Shown here: positions 44,371 to 53,509 of the stretch, piece after piece
Numbering within the stretch: position 1 is the stretch's first letter
Layout of the letters: every line of letters begins with the position of its first letter
Source: Tsuneonella flava
GTDB lineage: Bacteria; Pseudomonadota; Alphaproteobacteria; Sphingomonadales; Sphingomonadaceae
NCBI RefSeq assembly: GCF_002870965.1
Contig: NZ_PHSO01000006.1
Span: 186,001-250,000 of the forward strand
Length of the DNA stretch: 64,000 nt
Direction: 5' to 3'
The notes under the pieces: generated by a model
Database searches by the model: none
What the model was told of the DNA's origin: nothing
What the model saw: only the letters and a program-made list of their open reading frames with translations
Made by a program: the position numbers and the translations under genes

Positions 44371-45381
44371 TTATCTCCGCAACAGAGCCGCTTCGCATTC
44401 GTCCATCAGTTGCGTCATGATGTCTGCAACCGGCTGTTCTTCCTTGACCATACCGACCGACTGCCCCGCCATCAGCGAGCCATTTTCGATATCGCCATCG
44501 ATCACCGCCCGGCGAAGCGCACCTGCCCAGTAATGTTCGATCTGCAATTGCGCTTCGGCCATTTCGACTGCGCCGCTATCGAGCAGTCCGGCAACTTCAC
44601 GCTGCTTGGCGGTAAATTCTTCCGTGCCCTTGTTCTTCAGCGCGCGCACCGGAATCACCGGCAGACGCGAATCGACCTGCACACTGGCCACCGCATCGCG
44701 GGCACCGGCGCGGAAAAACGCCTTCTTGAAATCGGGATGAGCGATGGACTCCGTGGCGCAGGCAAAGCGAGTACCCAGTTGCACGCCGACCGCACCCATT
44801 TCCAGATAGCCCGCGATCGCTTCGCCCCGACCGATACCGCCCGCGACGAATACGAGGTGGTCTTCGCTCAAAACAGGGAGGAATTCCTGCGCCAGAACGC
44901 TGGTGGAAACCGGGCCGATATGGCCGCCTGCCTCCATCCCTTCGATCACCAGCGCATCGCCGCCGCTTCGCAGCAGCTTTTTCGCGAGTGCCAAAGTGGG
45001 CGCGAAAACGATTACTTTGGCACCGAATTCCTTGATCGCTTCGACACTGCCCTTAGGCGGAATGCCGCCCGCCAGCACGACATGGCTCACCCCATGTTTC
45101 CCACACACAGCGATCAGATCGAACAGCTGCGGGTGCATCGTGATGAGGTTGACGCCAAACGGCTTGTCCGTTCGCGCTTTCGTTTCGGCAATCTCGGTAT
45201 CGAGCAATTCGGGCGTCATCGCGCCGCAAGCGATCACCCCGAAACCGCCCGCGTTGGAAATCGCGGAAACGAGATTGCGTTCGGACACCCAGCTCATCGC
45301 GCCGCACAGGATCGCGTGTTCGGTGCCCAGAAATTCGCGACCGCGCTGCATCAGCGCGTGGGTTTTGCTGTAATTGTTCAT
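44371..45381 (-). CDS. Nitronate monooxygenase (2-nitropropane dioxygenase-like)
   Basis: This 336-residue FMN TIM-barrel protein contains CGAMSWVSERNLVSAISNAGGFGVIACG, DALVIEGMEAGGHIGP, FVAGGIGRGEAIAGYLEMGAVGVQLGTRF and FRAGARDAV, the class-I nitronate monooxygenase pattern. It oxidises alkyl nitronates such as propionate 3-nitronate, or acts as an enoyl reductase-like relative. The ATG at 45381 matches the family N terminus; the longer frame overlaps the divergent permease leader. Confidence 0.88.
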   Translation of the reverse strand: MNNYSKTHALMQRGREFLGTEHAILCGAMSWVSERNLVSAISNAGGFGVIACGAMTPELLDTEIAETKARTDKPFGVNLITMHPQLFDLIAVCGKHGVSHVVLAGGIPPKGSVEAIKEFGAKVIVFAPTLALAKKLLRSGGDALVIEGMEAGGHIGPVSTSVLAQEFLPVLSEDHLVFVAGGIGRGEAIAGYLEMGAVGVQLGTRFACATESIAHPDFKKAFFRAGARDAVASVQVDSRLPVIPVRALKNKGTEEFTAKQREVAGLLDSGAVEMAEAQLQIEHYWAGALRRAVIDGDIENGSLMAGQSVGMVKEEQPVADIMTQLMDECEAALLRR

Positions 45382-45505
45382 CGCACGGGCGGTTAAGGCC
45401 AAGCGCGGCACGCGGCAAGCGACTTTGCATCGGTGGACCGGGAATGCGGCAGCTTCTGCGAAATTGCGGATATACGGATCGCGGCGGTTACAGTAGGCGA
45501 GGCGC

Positions 45506-47302
45506 ATGATTTCGCTCTTCCAGACGCATTCCGCCGGGATCGGGCTTGCGCTGCTGATCGCCCTGTTCATCGCTTTCCTGCTCGAACGCAGGCCACCTGT
45601 CGTCATTGCCACCGTCGGCGCACTGGCGATGACAGTTCTGGGTTATCTCGATTCCAAAGAACTGCTGGGGGTCTTCTCCAATACGGCCCCGATCACCATC
45701 GCGGCGATGTTCGTACTGTCCGGGGCACTGCTCCGCACCGGCGCGCTGGAGGGAATTTCGGGCTGGGTCATCCGCCGCACAATGCGGCGTCCCCGTCTGG
45801 CGCTGGGCGAGATCGGCGGCGGCACTGTGCTGGCATCGGCTTTCATGAACAACACCCCGGTGGTGATCGTGATGATCCCGATTGTCAGGCGACTTGCCCG
45901 CGTTTTGAACATCGCCCCGACACGACTGCTGATCCCGTTGTCCTACCTGTCGATCCTGGGCGGTACGCTTACTCTGATCGGTACATCGACGAACCTGCTG
46001 GTGGACGGCGTAGCCCGTGACAAAGGGCTGGCCCCATTCGGCATTTTCGAAATCACGACCGTTGGCCTCGTCTCTTCCGTGGCCGGGATTCTGTTACTGC
46101 TGGTGCTGGCGCCACGCCTGCTGCCATCGCGCCCTGCACGCAGTATGGACGAGGACGCGGAAAGCGATAGCTATCTGTCGCATCTGGTGTTGCAGCCGGA
46201 AAGCAGCCTCATCGGTTCGCCAGTCGGGACAACCGCCATTGCTCGACGCCCCGGAGTGCGCGTCGTCGGCATCAAACATGGCAAGCAGATCGAACGGCAC
46301 GACCTTGAAAGCCATGTTCTGAGAGAAGGCGACCAGTTGGTGATCGCGGCCAGTCCGGCAGAACTGGCCTCGCTTGCGGAGCAATTCGATTTCCGCACCG
46401 GGCTAACCGGGATCGGGGGCGGTATCGCCACTGCCGGTCCCGAACGCCCCGCCGATCTCAAACTGGTAGAAGCTGTGATCGGCCCCTCTCACCCGATTAT
46501 CGGGCGGAGACTGGCTGAAATTCCATTACTCTCGCAAATTCAGGCGCGCGTTCTAGGCCTGTCGCGCCCCCGCCATGTTGCAGGGCCGGAACTGGCCGAA
46601 GTCCGCTGCCGCGCAGGCGATCGCCTGTTACTGGCTGTCGGCAGCGACGGCGCACAGATGCTACAAAGCAATGTCGGATTGAACGACGTCAGCGAAGCGC
46701 CCGCCCGTGCATTCCGGCGGACGAAAGCGCCGGTGGCCATCGCTGTGCTGGCCGCAGTCGTGCTGCTGGCCGCTCTGTTCGGTATGCCGATACAGGCGCT
46801 CGCCATCGGCGGGGTGGCGATGGTCCTGCTCACTCGCTGCATCGAGCCGGAAGAAGCGTGGAGCTCTATCGATGGCAACACGCTGGTGCTGATCTTCGCT
46901 ATGCTGGCCTTCGGCAAAGGGCTGGAAAATGCCGGCACGGTGCAGATGATCGTCGATGCCCTCGGCCCGACTTTTTCCACTGCATCGCCATTCGTGCTGC
47001 TGCTGATGCTCTATGCCGTGACATCGGTTCTGACCGAAGTGGTCACCAACAATGCAGTTGCTGTCATCATGACGCCCATTGCCATCGGTCTGGCCAGCGT
47101 AACGGGGGACGATCCGCGCCCTCTGGTAATCGCGGTGATGTTCGGCGCCAGCGCCAGTTTCGCCACGCCGATTGGATACCAGACCAACACGCTGGTATAT
47201 GGTGCCGCCAATTATCGCTTTACCGACTTCCTGAAAATCGGCCTGCCCATGAACGCCACCGTCGGTCTCGCGACCTGTGCGGCATTACATTTCATGTGGT
47301 GA
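45506..47302 (+). CDS. SLC13-family permease with two TrkA-C domains
   Basis: This 598-residue inner-membrane carrier has N-terminal helices, the DASS signature region LASAFMNNTPVVIVMIPIV and GTSTNLLVDG, two soluble RCK-C/TrkA-C domains in the middle (LIGSPVGTTAIARRPGVRVVGI; IGRRLAEIPLLSQIQARVLGLSR) and a second membrane half with VVTNNAVAVIMTPIAIGLA and ATPIGYQTNTLVYGAANY. Such proteins move sulfate, dicarboxylates or other anions with sodium. A pair of inverted CAACCGC/GCGGTTG arms lies about 35 bases after the stop. Confidence 0.9.
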   Translation: MISLFQTHSAGIGLALLIALFIAFLLERRPPVVIATVGALAMTVLGYLDSKELLGVFSNTAPITIAAMFVLSGALLRTGALEGISGWVIRRTMRRPRLALGEIGGGTVLASAFMNNTPVVIVMIPIVRRLARVLNIAPTRLLIPLSYLSILGGTLTLIGTSTNLLVDGVARDKGLAPFGIFEITTVGLVSSVAGILLLLVLAPRLLPSRPARSMDEDAESDSYLSHLVLQPESSLIGSPVGTTAIARRPGVRVVGIKHGKQIERHDLESHVLREGDQLVIAASPAELASLAEQFDFRTGLTGIGGGIATAGPERPADLKLVEAVIGPSHPIIGRRLAEIPLLSQIQARVLGLSRPRHVAGPELAEVRCRAGDRLLLAVGSDGAQMLQSNVGLNDVSEAPARAFRRTKAPVAIAVLAAVVLLAALFGMPIQALAIGGVAMVLLTRCIEPEEAWSSIDGNTLVLIFAMLAFGKGLENAGTVQMIVDALGPTFSTASPFVLLLMLYAVTSVLTEVVTNNAVAVIMTPIAIGLASVTGDDPRPLVIAVMFGASASFATPIGYQTNTLVYGAANYRFTDFLKIGLPMNATVGLATCAALHFMW

Positions 47303-47449
47303 AGCGTCATGACACCCACGGAGCCAGCTTAAACGACAACCGCCCTTACCAACGTCTGCGGCAAGAGCGGTTGTTGAATGGGTATCGCAACAAGCGACTG
47401 GTCGCTGCCAATCGCATCTGAGGCAGCGATTATCGGGGCGTAGCTTTAA

Positions 47450-48718
47450 TCAGTCAGCATCGAGCCCATAGGCAGTGTGCAGGACGCGGACGGCCAGTTC
47501 GGTTTCGTCTTCGTCGATCATCACGCTGACCTTGATCTCGCTGGTGGAGATCGCCTGAATGTTGATTCCGCGGTCTGCCAGGCTCTTGAACATTGTCGAG
47601 GCAACACCTGCGTGGCTCTTCATCCCCACGCCGACCACACTGACTTTCGCCACATGGCTATCGGTGATGATACGGTTGAAGCCGATGTCCTCCCGGCGAT
47701 CTTCCAGCAGGGCCTGCGCGCGCGGCAGATCGGTCTGCGGCACAGTGAAGGTCACGTCGGTTTCGCCCTTATCGCGGCCGACGTTTTGGATAATCATATC
47801 CACGTTGATGCTGGCATCGGCCAGCGGACTGAAGATGTTGGCCACTGCCCCCGGCTTGTCGGGCACACGGGTAAGGATGATCTTCGCCTCGTTCTTGTCA
47901 TGCGCGATGCCGGTAACGTGCTGGCGTTCCATGTGGCCATCCTCCAGGATTTGTTCCATTTCCTCTTCCGACACGATCATGGTGCCGGGAAGTTCGTCTG
48001 CCGGTACAGCGTCGTCGCCAGTGAAGCTGGAGAGGACTTGCACCCGCACCCCTTCTTTCATCGCAAGGCCGACCGAACGGGTCTGCAGAACCTTGGCCCC
48101 GACAGAGGCGAGTTCCAGCATTTCCTCGTAAGTCACCGCCTTCTGCTTACGCGCCTTGGCAACGATGCGCGGGTCTGTGGTATAGACCCCGTCGACGTCG
48201 GTATAGATGTCGCACCGGTCCGCACCGATCGCCGCCGCGACGGCGACAGCGGACGTATCCGATCCGCCACGCCCCAGCGTCGTAACCCGACCATCGCCGC
48301 CGATACCCTGAAAGCCGGGAATCACAGCGATTTCGCCTGCCGCCATACTGGCCAGCAAGGCATCCGAATCGATATCTTCGATCCGCGCCTTGGCATGGGC
48401 TTCCACAGTGTGGACAGGCAATTGCCAGCCCAGCCAGCTACGTGCCTTGCAACCCAGTGCCTGCAGCGTCAGCGCCAGCAGCCCGCTGGTCACCTGTTCG
48501 CCGCTGGCGACCACCACATCGTATTCCGCCGGATCGTACAGCGGATTCGCCTCGCGGCAGAAATTGACCAGACGATCGGTTTCGCCCGCCATCGCGGAAA
48601 CGACCACCGCGACCTGATCGCCATTGGCGGCCTGCTTGCGGACTATATTGGCCACACGCCGGATTCGCTCGGTCCCGGCCATTGAAGTGCCGCCGAATTT
48701 CATCACGATGCGTGCCAA
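47450..48718 (-). CDS. lysC: Aspartate kinase (two ACT domains)
   Basis: This 422-residue enzyme has the kinase start RIVMKFGGTSMAG, the active-site stretch VIPGFQGIGGDGRVTTLGRGGSDTSAV and GVYTTDPRIVAKARK, and two C-terminal ACT domains that bind lysine or threonine. It starts the aspartate family pathway. I chose the TTG at 48718 because GGGAG lies 8 bases upstream and the product then reads MARIVMKFGG, the usual N terminus. An in-frame ATG at 48781 would overlap the divergent ubiG. An ATG at 48703 is also possible. Confidence 0.93.
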   Translation of the reverse strand: MARIVMKFGGTSMAGTERIRRVANIVRKQAANGDQVAVVVSAMAGETDRLVNFCREANPLYDPAEYDVVVASGEQVTSGLLALTLQALGCKARSWLGWQLPVHTVEAHAKARIEDIDSDALLASMAAGEIAVIPGFQGIGGDGRVTTLGRGGSDTSAVAVAAAIGADRCDIYTDVDGVYTTDPRIVAKARKQKAVTYEEMLELASVGAKVLQTRSVGLAMKEGVRVQVLSSFTGDDAVPADELPGTMIVSEEEMEQILEDGHMERQHVTGIAHDKNEAKIILTRVPDKPGAVANIFSPLADASINVDMIIQNVGRDKGETDVTFTVPQTDLPRAQALLEDRREDIGFNRIITDSHVAKVSVVGVGMKSHAGVASTMFKSLADRGINIQAISTSEIKVSVMIDEDETELAVRVLHTAYGLDAD

Positions 48719-48768
48719 GTAACTATCTCCCGCTGGAAGAGGCTCCGGCGCGCTGTTAGGGGTGTGGA

Positions 48769-49542
48769 ATGAGCGATGCAATAAGCCAGCCTGATACGAA
48801 TTCTAATAACGGCCAAACGATCCGACCGGATGAGGCCGCGCATTTCGGGCGACTCGCGTCCGAATGGTGGGATCCAAAGGGATCTTCGGCCATGCTTCAC
48901 CGGCTCAACCCGGTGCGGCTGGAATTCGTGCGCGCCGCGATCGACCGCCACTGGCCCGCGCAAAGCAACAGCGCAAAGCCGCTGGCAGGCAAGGCCGCGC
49001 TCGATGTCGGATGCGGCGCGGGCCTGCTGTGCGAACCGCTTGCGCGGCTGGGCGCGGATGTGACCGGGGTCGATGCCGCACCGGAAAACATCGCTGCTGC
49101 TGCCACCCATGCCGAAGGGATGGGGCTGCCTGTCCGCTATATCGCGGGTGAAGTGGGCGCGCTGGATATCGGCACATTCGATCTCGTCACTGCGATGGAA
49201 GTGATCGAACACGTTGCGGACAAGCCCGCCTTCGTCGCTGCACTGGCGGCGCGCCTTGCCCCCGACAGCGATCAGGGTGGCGGGCTGATGATCCTGTCCA
49301 CCCCCAACCGTACACCCGCCAGCCGCCTGCTGCTGATCGGCGCGGCAGAGGCGACGGGGATGATCCCGCGCGGCACACACCACTGGGACGATTTCATTAC
49401 GCCCGATGAAATGCGCGATTTACTGGCCGATGCCGGCCTGACGATGGGGGAACCGCAAGGCATTGCTTTCTCGCCAGCGAAGGGCCTGCACCTGTCGGGC
49501 GACCTGTCGCTGAACTACATCGTCAGTGCAGTGCGCGAATAG
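48769..49542 (+). CDS. ubiG: Ubiquinone biosynthesis O-methyltransferase UbiG
   Basis: This 257-residue SAM methyltransferase has the UbiG N-terminal FGRLASEWWDPKGSSAMLHRLNPVRLEF, motif I LDVGCGAGLLCEPLARLGADVTGVD, EVIEHV, and the C-terminal HHWDDFITPDEM and LNYIVSAVR. It carries out both O-methylation steps of ubiquinone synthesis. It is divergent from lysC with a 50-base gap. Confidence 0.95.
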   Translation: MSDAISQPDTNSNNGQTIRPDEAAHFGRLASEWWDPKGSSAMLHRLNPVRLEFVRAAIDRHWPAQSNSAKPLAGKAALDVGCGAGLLCEPLARLGADVTGVDAAPENIAAAATHAEGMGLPVRYIAGEVGALDIGTFDLVTAMEVIEHVADKPAFVAALAARLAPDSDQGGGLMILSTPNRTPASRLLLIGAAEATGMIPRGTHHWDDFITPDEMRDLLADAGLTMGEPQGIAFSPAKGLHLSGDLSLNYIVSAVRE

Positions 49543-49554
49543 GGCAGAGCTGAT

Positions 49555-50082
49555 TCAATCGTTAGCCTGCATCTCTTCCGGCACATCATCGCCGGGGCGG
49601 AAATATAGCTGCGCGCATTCCTGCGCCAGCACCCCGCCATGCAGCACGATATCATCCTTGTACGCATCGGCAATGAAGTCGAGCGTCGAGAGATGCCGGT
49701 CTTCGAAATACATCTCGTGCACATCTTCCCGACGGGCGCCGAACACGATGCGACCGATCCCGGCCCATATGCTGGCGAAAGTGCACATGCCGCACGGCTG
49801 CAAAGTGGAATACAGCGTTGCGCCTTCGATCCGCATTTCGCCCGCCGTCGCCCCGGCATGGCGCAATGCCTCGATTTCAGCGTGAGCGGTGGCATCGCAG
49901 CATTCGGCCGTGCGATTGACACCCTGCCCCACGATTGCACCATCGCGCACCACCAGCGCGGCAATCGGGGTATTGGCCGGATCGCGCCCCTTTTCCGCCA
50001 CGGCGAGCGCGATCGCCTGTCGCATCCACCCGGCGTCCGTCACTGTCGGCAAACCATTCGGCGGGCTATCGGGCGCGCTCAT
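49555..50082 (-). CDS. Nucleoside/guanine deaminase-like protein (CMP/dCMP deaminase superfamily)
   Basis: This 175-residue zinc deaminase has the catalytic THAEIEALRHAG (His and proton-shuttle Glu) and the zinc pair STLQPCGMCTFA. The surrounding sequence GRDPANTPIAALVVRDG is like guanine and tRNA-adenosine deaminases; without further context the base is unknown. Its start overlaps the stop of the phosphodiesterase gene by 4 bases. Confidence 0.85.
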   Translation of the reverse strand: MSAPDSPPNGLPTVTDAGWMRQAIALAVAEKGRDPANTPIAALVVRDGAIVGQGVNRTAECCDATAHAEIEALRHAGATAGEMRIEGATLYSTLQPCGMCTFASIWAGIGRIVFGARREDVHEMYFEDRHLSTLDFIADAYKDDIVLHGGVLAQECAQLYFRPGDDVPEEMQAND

Positions 50083-51113
50083 TTGCCATCGCGCAGTTTC
50101 ACGGCATCGCCCGGATTATCGGTGAACACACCATCCACGCCCGCTGCCGCAATCGCGGCAAAGGCGGCGGCATAATTGCCAGCGGCGACGGGATCGCTGC
50201 CGTTTTGCAGCGGCTTGGGCAGGAACGCGTTTTCCTTGCGTAAGGTCCACCCGTGAATCTTCAGCCCCGCCGCATGGGCATCGGCCACCAGCGCGGTAGC
50301 CTTGCCGTCGGGGCCGATCAGCATTGTCAGATCGGGGCCGATGGCATCGGCATATTGCGCGATTTCCTTCAGCCCGCTGGGCGTGGCCATCGCGGCATAT
50401 GTCATCTCCGCTTCGTCCGCAGGGCCGCTTTCTCTGGCGACCAGTTGCACCAGCTTGAAATCGCTGCGCTGCTTCAGCCGCTGCAACGCGCCGACTTCGA
50501 AGCATTCGATAAACACCGGATCGCTACCGCTCAGGCCCAGTTGCCGCATTTCGTGCAACAGCAAATCGACTGTATCGATGCCCTGTTCCTGCAACAGAAA
50601 AGTGGGATGTTTCAGTTCGAGATATATCCCGATCTTGCGCCCGGTTTCAGCTTGCTTGGCCCGCACCAGCTTCACCATTTCGGCCAAAGTGGGCACTTGC
50701 CACAGCCCGTCGAACCGGGTGTTGGCCGCTCTGATGCCGGGCAGTCGCTCTCTGGCCCGCAAAGTACGCAGTTCAGCGAGCGTGAAATCTTCCGCGAACC
50801 AGCCATTCACCAGATGCCCGTCGATCTCCTTGGCGCGGCGGCGGCTGGCGAAATCGGAATGATCGGCAACATCGGTCGTCTCTGTCAGATCGTTTTCATG
50901 TCGGGCGACCAGCACCCCATCCTTTGTAACGACCAGATCGGCTTCGATATAATCGGCCCCGTCATCGATCGCCTTTTCATAAGCGCCCAGCGTATGCTCG
51001 GGCCGTTCGCCGCTGGCACCGCGATGGCCGATAACCAGTTGTGCGTTCGCAGGCTCCGCAAGGACAAGCGCAGCGGTCATCAAAGCGGCTGTAAAGAAGG
51101 GAAAGAATCGCAT
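50079..51113 (-). CDS. Periplasmic glycerophosphodiester phosphodiesterase
   Basis: This 344-residue protein has a signal peptide (MRFFPFFTAALMTAALVLAEPANA) and a GDPD TIM barrel: VIGHRGASGERPEHTLGAYEKAIDDGADYIEADLV with the catalytic HRG and EAD, HENDLTETTDV, and the C-terminal GVDGVFTDNPG. It hydrolyses glycerophosphodiesters to glycerol 3-phosphate in the periplasm, GlpQ-like. The ATG at 51113 gives the signal peptide; the frame is open further 5' into the kinase gene and is not used. Confidence 0.92.
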   Translation of the reverse strand: MRFFPFFTAALMTAALVLAEPANAQLVIGHRGASGERPEHTLGAYEKAIDDGADYIEADLVVTKDGVLVARHENDLTETTDVADHSDFASRRRAKEIDGHLVNGWFAEDFTLAELRTLRARERLPGIRAANTRFDGLWQVPTLAEMVKLVRAKQAETGRKIGIYLELKHPTFLLQEQGIDTVDLLLHEMRQLGLSGSDPVFIECFEVGALQRLKQRSDFKLVQLVARESGPADEAEMTYAAMATPSGLKEIAQYADAIGPDLTMLIGPDGKATALVADAHAAGLKIHGWTLRKENAFLPKPLQNGSDPVAAGNYAAAFAAIAAAGVDGVFTDNPGDAVKLRDGK

Positions 51114-51144
51114 GGCCGCGGTTGTGGCATTGCCAGCCCGAAGG

Positions 51145-51654
51145 TCAACCGAACATCCGCGCAATGGCCGCACGGGCCTGCCGTTCGCGATCCGCGAAGT
51201 CGCCCGACACGGTTTCGTAAACCACCCCCACCTGCCGGAGGACACCCTCCGCCGTCGCGGCGAATTGCGCCCGCAGTTCAGGTGTGCCGAAAAATCGCGT
51301 ACCATCGGCCACCCACGGAACGTCGGGCGAGAAAAGCAGATACAGCTCCGCCTTGTCGTATTCGAGTAGTTCGCCGGGGATTTCACCGAACAGCATCTGC
51401 GCCCATGCCGCTGTCATCAGCGGATCGGTATCGAGCAGGACCAGCCGCGGATTCCCTTCGCACGAAATCCGCATCAACCGGTCCTGTTCGCCAGCAATTT
51501 CCAGCAAATCCGGCAGCGTGAAATCGGTGGTCACGTTTTCGGCATAGATACGCCCGAATTCAGGCACCAGCGGACAAACGAATTCCCCCGCCAGTTTCCG
51601 CGCCAATACCGACTTTCCCGTACTTTCGGCCCCGTGAAAACAGACCCGGATCAT
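51145..51654 (-). CDS. NadR-type nicotinamide ribonucleoside kinase (AAA ATPase)
   Basis: This 169-residue protein has the P-loop HGAESTGKSVLA and continues with PEFGRIYAE, LLDTDPLMTAAWAQMLFG and YLLFSPDVPWVADGTRFF, the pattern of the kinase domain of NadR. It lacks the adenylyltransferase and repressor domains of enterobacterial NadR, so it should only phosphorylate nicotinamide riboside to NMN. It overlaps pnuC by 4 bases, which supports that role. Confidence 0.9.
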   Translation of the reverse strand: MIRVCFHGAESTGKSVLARKLAGEFVCPLVPEFGRIYAENVTTDFTLPDLLEIAGEQDRLMRISCEGNPRLVLLDTDPLMTAAWAQMLFGEIPGELLEYDKAELYLLFSPDVPWVADGTRFFGTPELRAQFAATAEGVLRQVGVVYETVSGDFADRERQARAAIARMFG

Positions 51655-52241
51655 ACTGCCGCCTCTTCACGCCGCATTTGGCGGTCCCGCCGATAGGCCC
51701 GTGTCCATTCGCTCTGCCCCAGAACCGACATCGCCAGAAACGCGACATAGAGCAACGCCAGCAAAGGCAGGTCGCGCATCACGTACAGGCCGATCGACAC
51801 CAGATCGATCACGATCCACAGGAACCAGTTTTCGATGCGCCGGAAAGACAGCAGCAGCTGCGCCGTCACGCTCATCCCCGCGACAGCACTATCGGCCATC
51901 GGCAGCGCGGCGTCGGTCCAGCGGTCCATCGCCAGCCCCAGTGCGATGCTGGCGATTGCAGTCACCCCCAGCCAGGCGAAGCGTGCGGGCCAGCTCATCC
52001 AGCCGACCGGCACCTGATCGCCCGCGTCTTTCACCCGGCTCCACAGCCACCAGCCCCACAGGTTCACGACAAAGAAGAATACCTGCAGCCCCGCTTCGGC
52101 ATAGAGCCGCGCTTCGAACAGAACGAAGCCGACACAGCTCACCATCGCCAGCGCAGCGGGGAAATTCCACACCGAGCGGCGTACCAGCAGATAAATATTG
52201 ATGAACCCGAAGACCGTGCCGATCAGTTCGAGGGGACTCAT
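51651..52241 (-). CDS. pnuC: Nicotinamide riboside transporter PnuC
   Basis: This 196-residue protein of about seven helices has the PnuC features WNFPAALAMVSCVGFVLFEARLYAEAGLQ, NLWGWWLW (aromatic substrate site) and NWFLWIVIDLVSIGLYV. It facilitates NR entry, which the downstream kinase traps as NMN for NAD synthesis. The coupled pair is a known arrangement. Confidence 0.94.
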   Translation of the reverse strand: MSPLELIGTVFGFINIYLLVRRSVWNFPAALAMVSCVGFVLFEARLYAEAGLQVFFFVVNLWGWWLWSRVKDAGDQVPVGWMSWPARFAWLGVTAIASIALGLAMDRWTDAALPMADSAVAGMSVTAQLLLSFRRIENWFLWIVIDLVSIGLYVMRDLPLLALLYVAFLAMSVLGQSEWTRAYRRDRQMRREEAAV

Positions 52242-52254
52242 AGGCCGAACTCCC

Positions 52255-52602
52255 TCAGCCGAGCACTTCTGCCCAGCGATCGGCGTCGAAACCGATCAGG
52301 ATACCATCCGGATAGACGACGACCGGCCGCTTTATCATCGAAGGCTGCGCTTCCATCAGTCGCACGGCCTTTTCCGCGTCGATCCCTTCCTTCTGTTCGG
52401 GTTCGAGTTTGCGAAAGGTGGTGCCGCGACGGTTCAGCAGCGCTTCCCACCCGGCATCCGCGATCCACGCACGCAGCAAAGCGGGATCGGCCCCCTCTTT
52501 CTTGTAATCATGAAAAGTGTAGGCGATGCCTGCATCGTCCAGCCACTTGCGCGCCTTCTTCACTGTGTCGCAGTTGGGAATGCCGTAAAACGCGATTGTC
52601 AT
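52255..52602 (-). CDS. ArsC/Spx-family reductase-like protein (YffB type)
   Basis: This 115-residue thioredoxin-fold protein contains FYGIPNCDTVKKARKWLDDAGIAYTFHDYKKEG and the later FRKLEPEQKEGIDAEKAVRLMEAQPSMIKRPVVV. It has a single N-terminal cysteine (Cys11), as in YffB/Spx-like members, and not the full arsenate reductase set. The role is unknown. It lies 13 bases upstream of pnuC. Confidence 0.85.
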   Translation of the reverse strand: MTIAFYGIPNCDTVKKARKWLDDAGIAYTFHDYKKEGADPALLRAWIADAGWEALLNRRGTTFRKLEPEQKEGIDAEKAVRLMEAQPSMIKRPVVVYPDGILIGFDADRWAEVLG

Positions 52603-52913
52603 TGCCTGCCTCTCTGGCTGAATTCGCGGACACGCGGGCTGTCACACGCAAACAAGGTATAACTGGCATAATACCGATCGCGCCCCTTGCCCTGCATCGC
52701 CCGATGTTCGCTCACCTGTCCCCACGCGCGGGCATCATCCGCGCTATCCCATTCACTTATCGCGACCACTTCGCCATCGTCGGCGGTATAGGACTTGAAT
52801 GATCGGAAGCCGGGCTGTTGCGCGGCCAGCATTTCCATCGCCGCAGCATCGGCCGCATAGGCCGCGCTGTCGATATCGACACGTTTTCGATTTCGAAAAA
52901 CGACCAGAAACAT
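52599..52913 (-). CDS. Antibiotic biosynthesis monooxygenase-like domain protein
   Basis: This 104-residue dimeric ferredoxin-like domain has VVFRNRKRVDID, MEMLAAQQPGFRSFKSY, GEVVAISEWDSADDARAWGQVSEHRAMQGKG, where the W-x-S/D and H-x-x-x positions fit the ABM family. It is different from the protein at 2721-3020. Its stop overlaps the YffB-like start (ATGA), making it the first gene of the likely pnuC operon. Confidence 0.75.
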   Translation of the reverse strand: MFLVVFRNRKRVDIDSAAYAADAAAMEMLAAQQPGFRSFKSYTADDGEVVAISEWDSADDARAWGQVSEHRAMQGKGRDRYYASYTLFACDSPRVREFSQRGRQ

Positions 52914-53038
52914 CGCGCTTTAACGCCTCTCTCACCACAATCATTATCCGGCACTAAGCGCCTTTTTCGATTGGCGATTTTGGCGTTAGTGAGGTTGGCT
53001 GGAGCGACGCAACAGCAAATCTGCTATCGCTTGCAAAA

Positions 53039-53509
53039 TCATTCGCTTTTCAGATGGGCGTCGGCAATCGCCACTGCCAGCGCATCGGCCGCATCGGCCC
53101 CGCTCACCTGCGCGCCGGGCAACAGAATTTTGAGCATCGCCTGTACTTGCGCCTTTTCCGCGCCGCCTGTGCCGACCACCGCTTTCTTCACTACGCGCGC
53201 CGCATGTTCGCGGACCGCAACGCCTGCTTGGCCACACGCCGCCAGCACGGCCCCGCGCGCCTGCGCCAGCTTCAGCGTGGATTGCGGGTTCTTGTTGCTG
53301 AACACCTCCTCCACCGCCACCCGGTCCGGCCGATACGTTGCAATCACGGCGGCGATGGCATCGTGCAGATGATGCAGCCGCTCGGCCATCGGCATTTTGG
53401 CATCGGTCGGCACCTGACCGTTGGCGATATGCGAAATCCGGCTGCCTTCGGCGCGGATCACGCCCCAGCCAGTACAACTGAGCGAAGGGTCCAGGCCGAG
53501 AACGATCAT
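53039..53509 (-). CDS. ruvC: Crossover junction endodeoxyribonuclease RuvC
   Basis: This 156-residue resolvase starts [18 protein letters not shown] with the first catalytic aspartate (Asp7), then has [25 protein letters not shown] and the late acidic site [16 protein letters not shown]. It cuts Holliday junctions. The ATG at 53509 overlaps the stop of the upstream broken DUF3147 gene (ATGA). No ruvA or ruvB is visible in the window. Confidence 0.96.
   Translation of the reverse strand: MIVLGLDPSLSCTGWGVIRAEGSRISHIANGQVPTDAKMPMAERLHHLHDAIAAVIATYRPDRVAVEEVFSNKNPQSTLKLAQARGAVLAACGQAGVAVREHAARVVKKAVVGTGGAEKAQVQAMLKILLPGAQVSGADAADALAVAIADAHLKSE

Noticed and set aside
47338-47375. Inverted CAACCGC/GCGGTTG arms after the SLC13 gene as a terminator
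   Set aside because: The arms are only 7 bases, the loop is over 20 bases and there is no T run; too weak to call.
47477-48685. Plus-strand open frame of 402 codons opposite lysC
   Set aside because: Antisense of aspartate kinase; no motif and no ribosome site.
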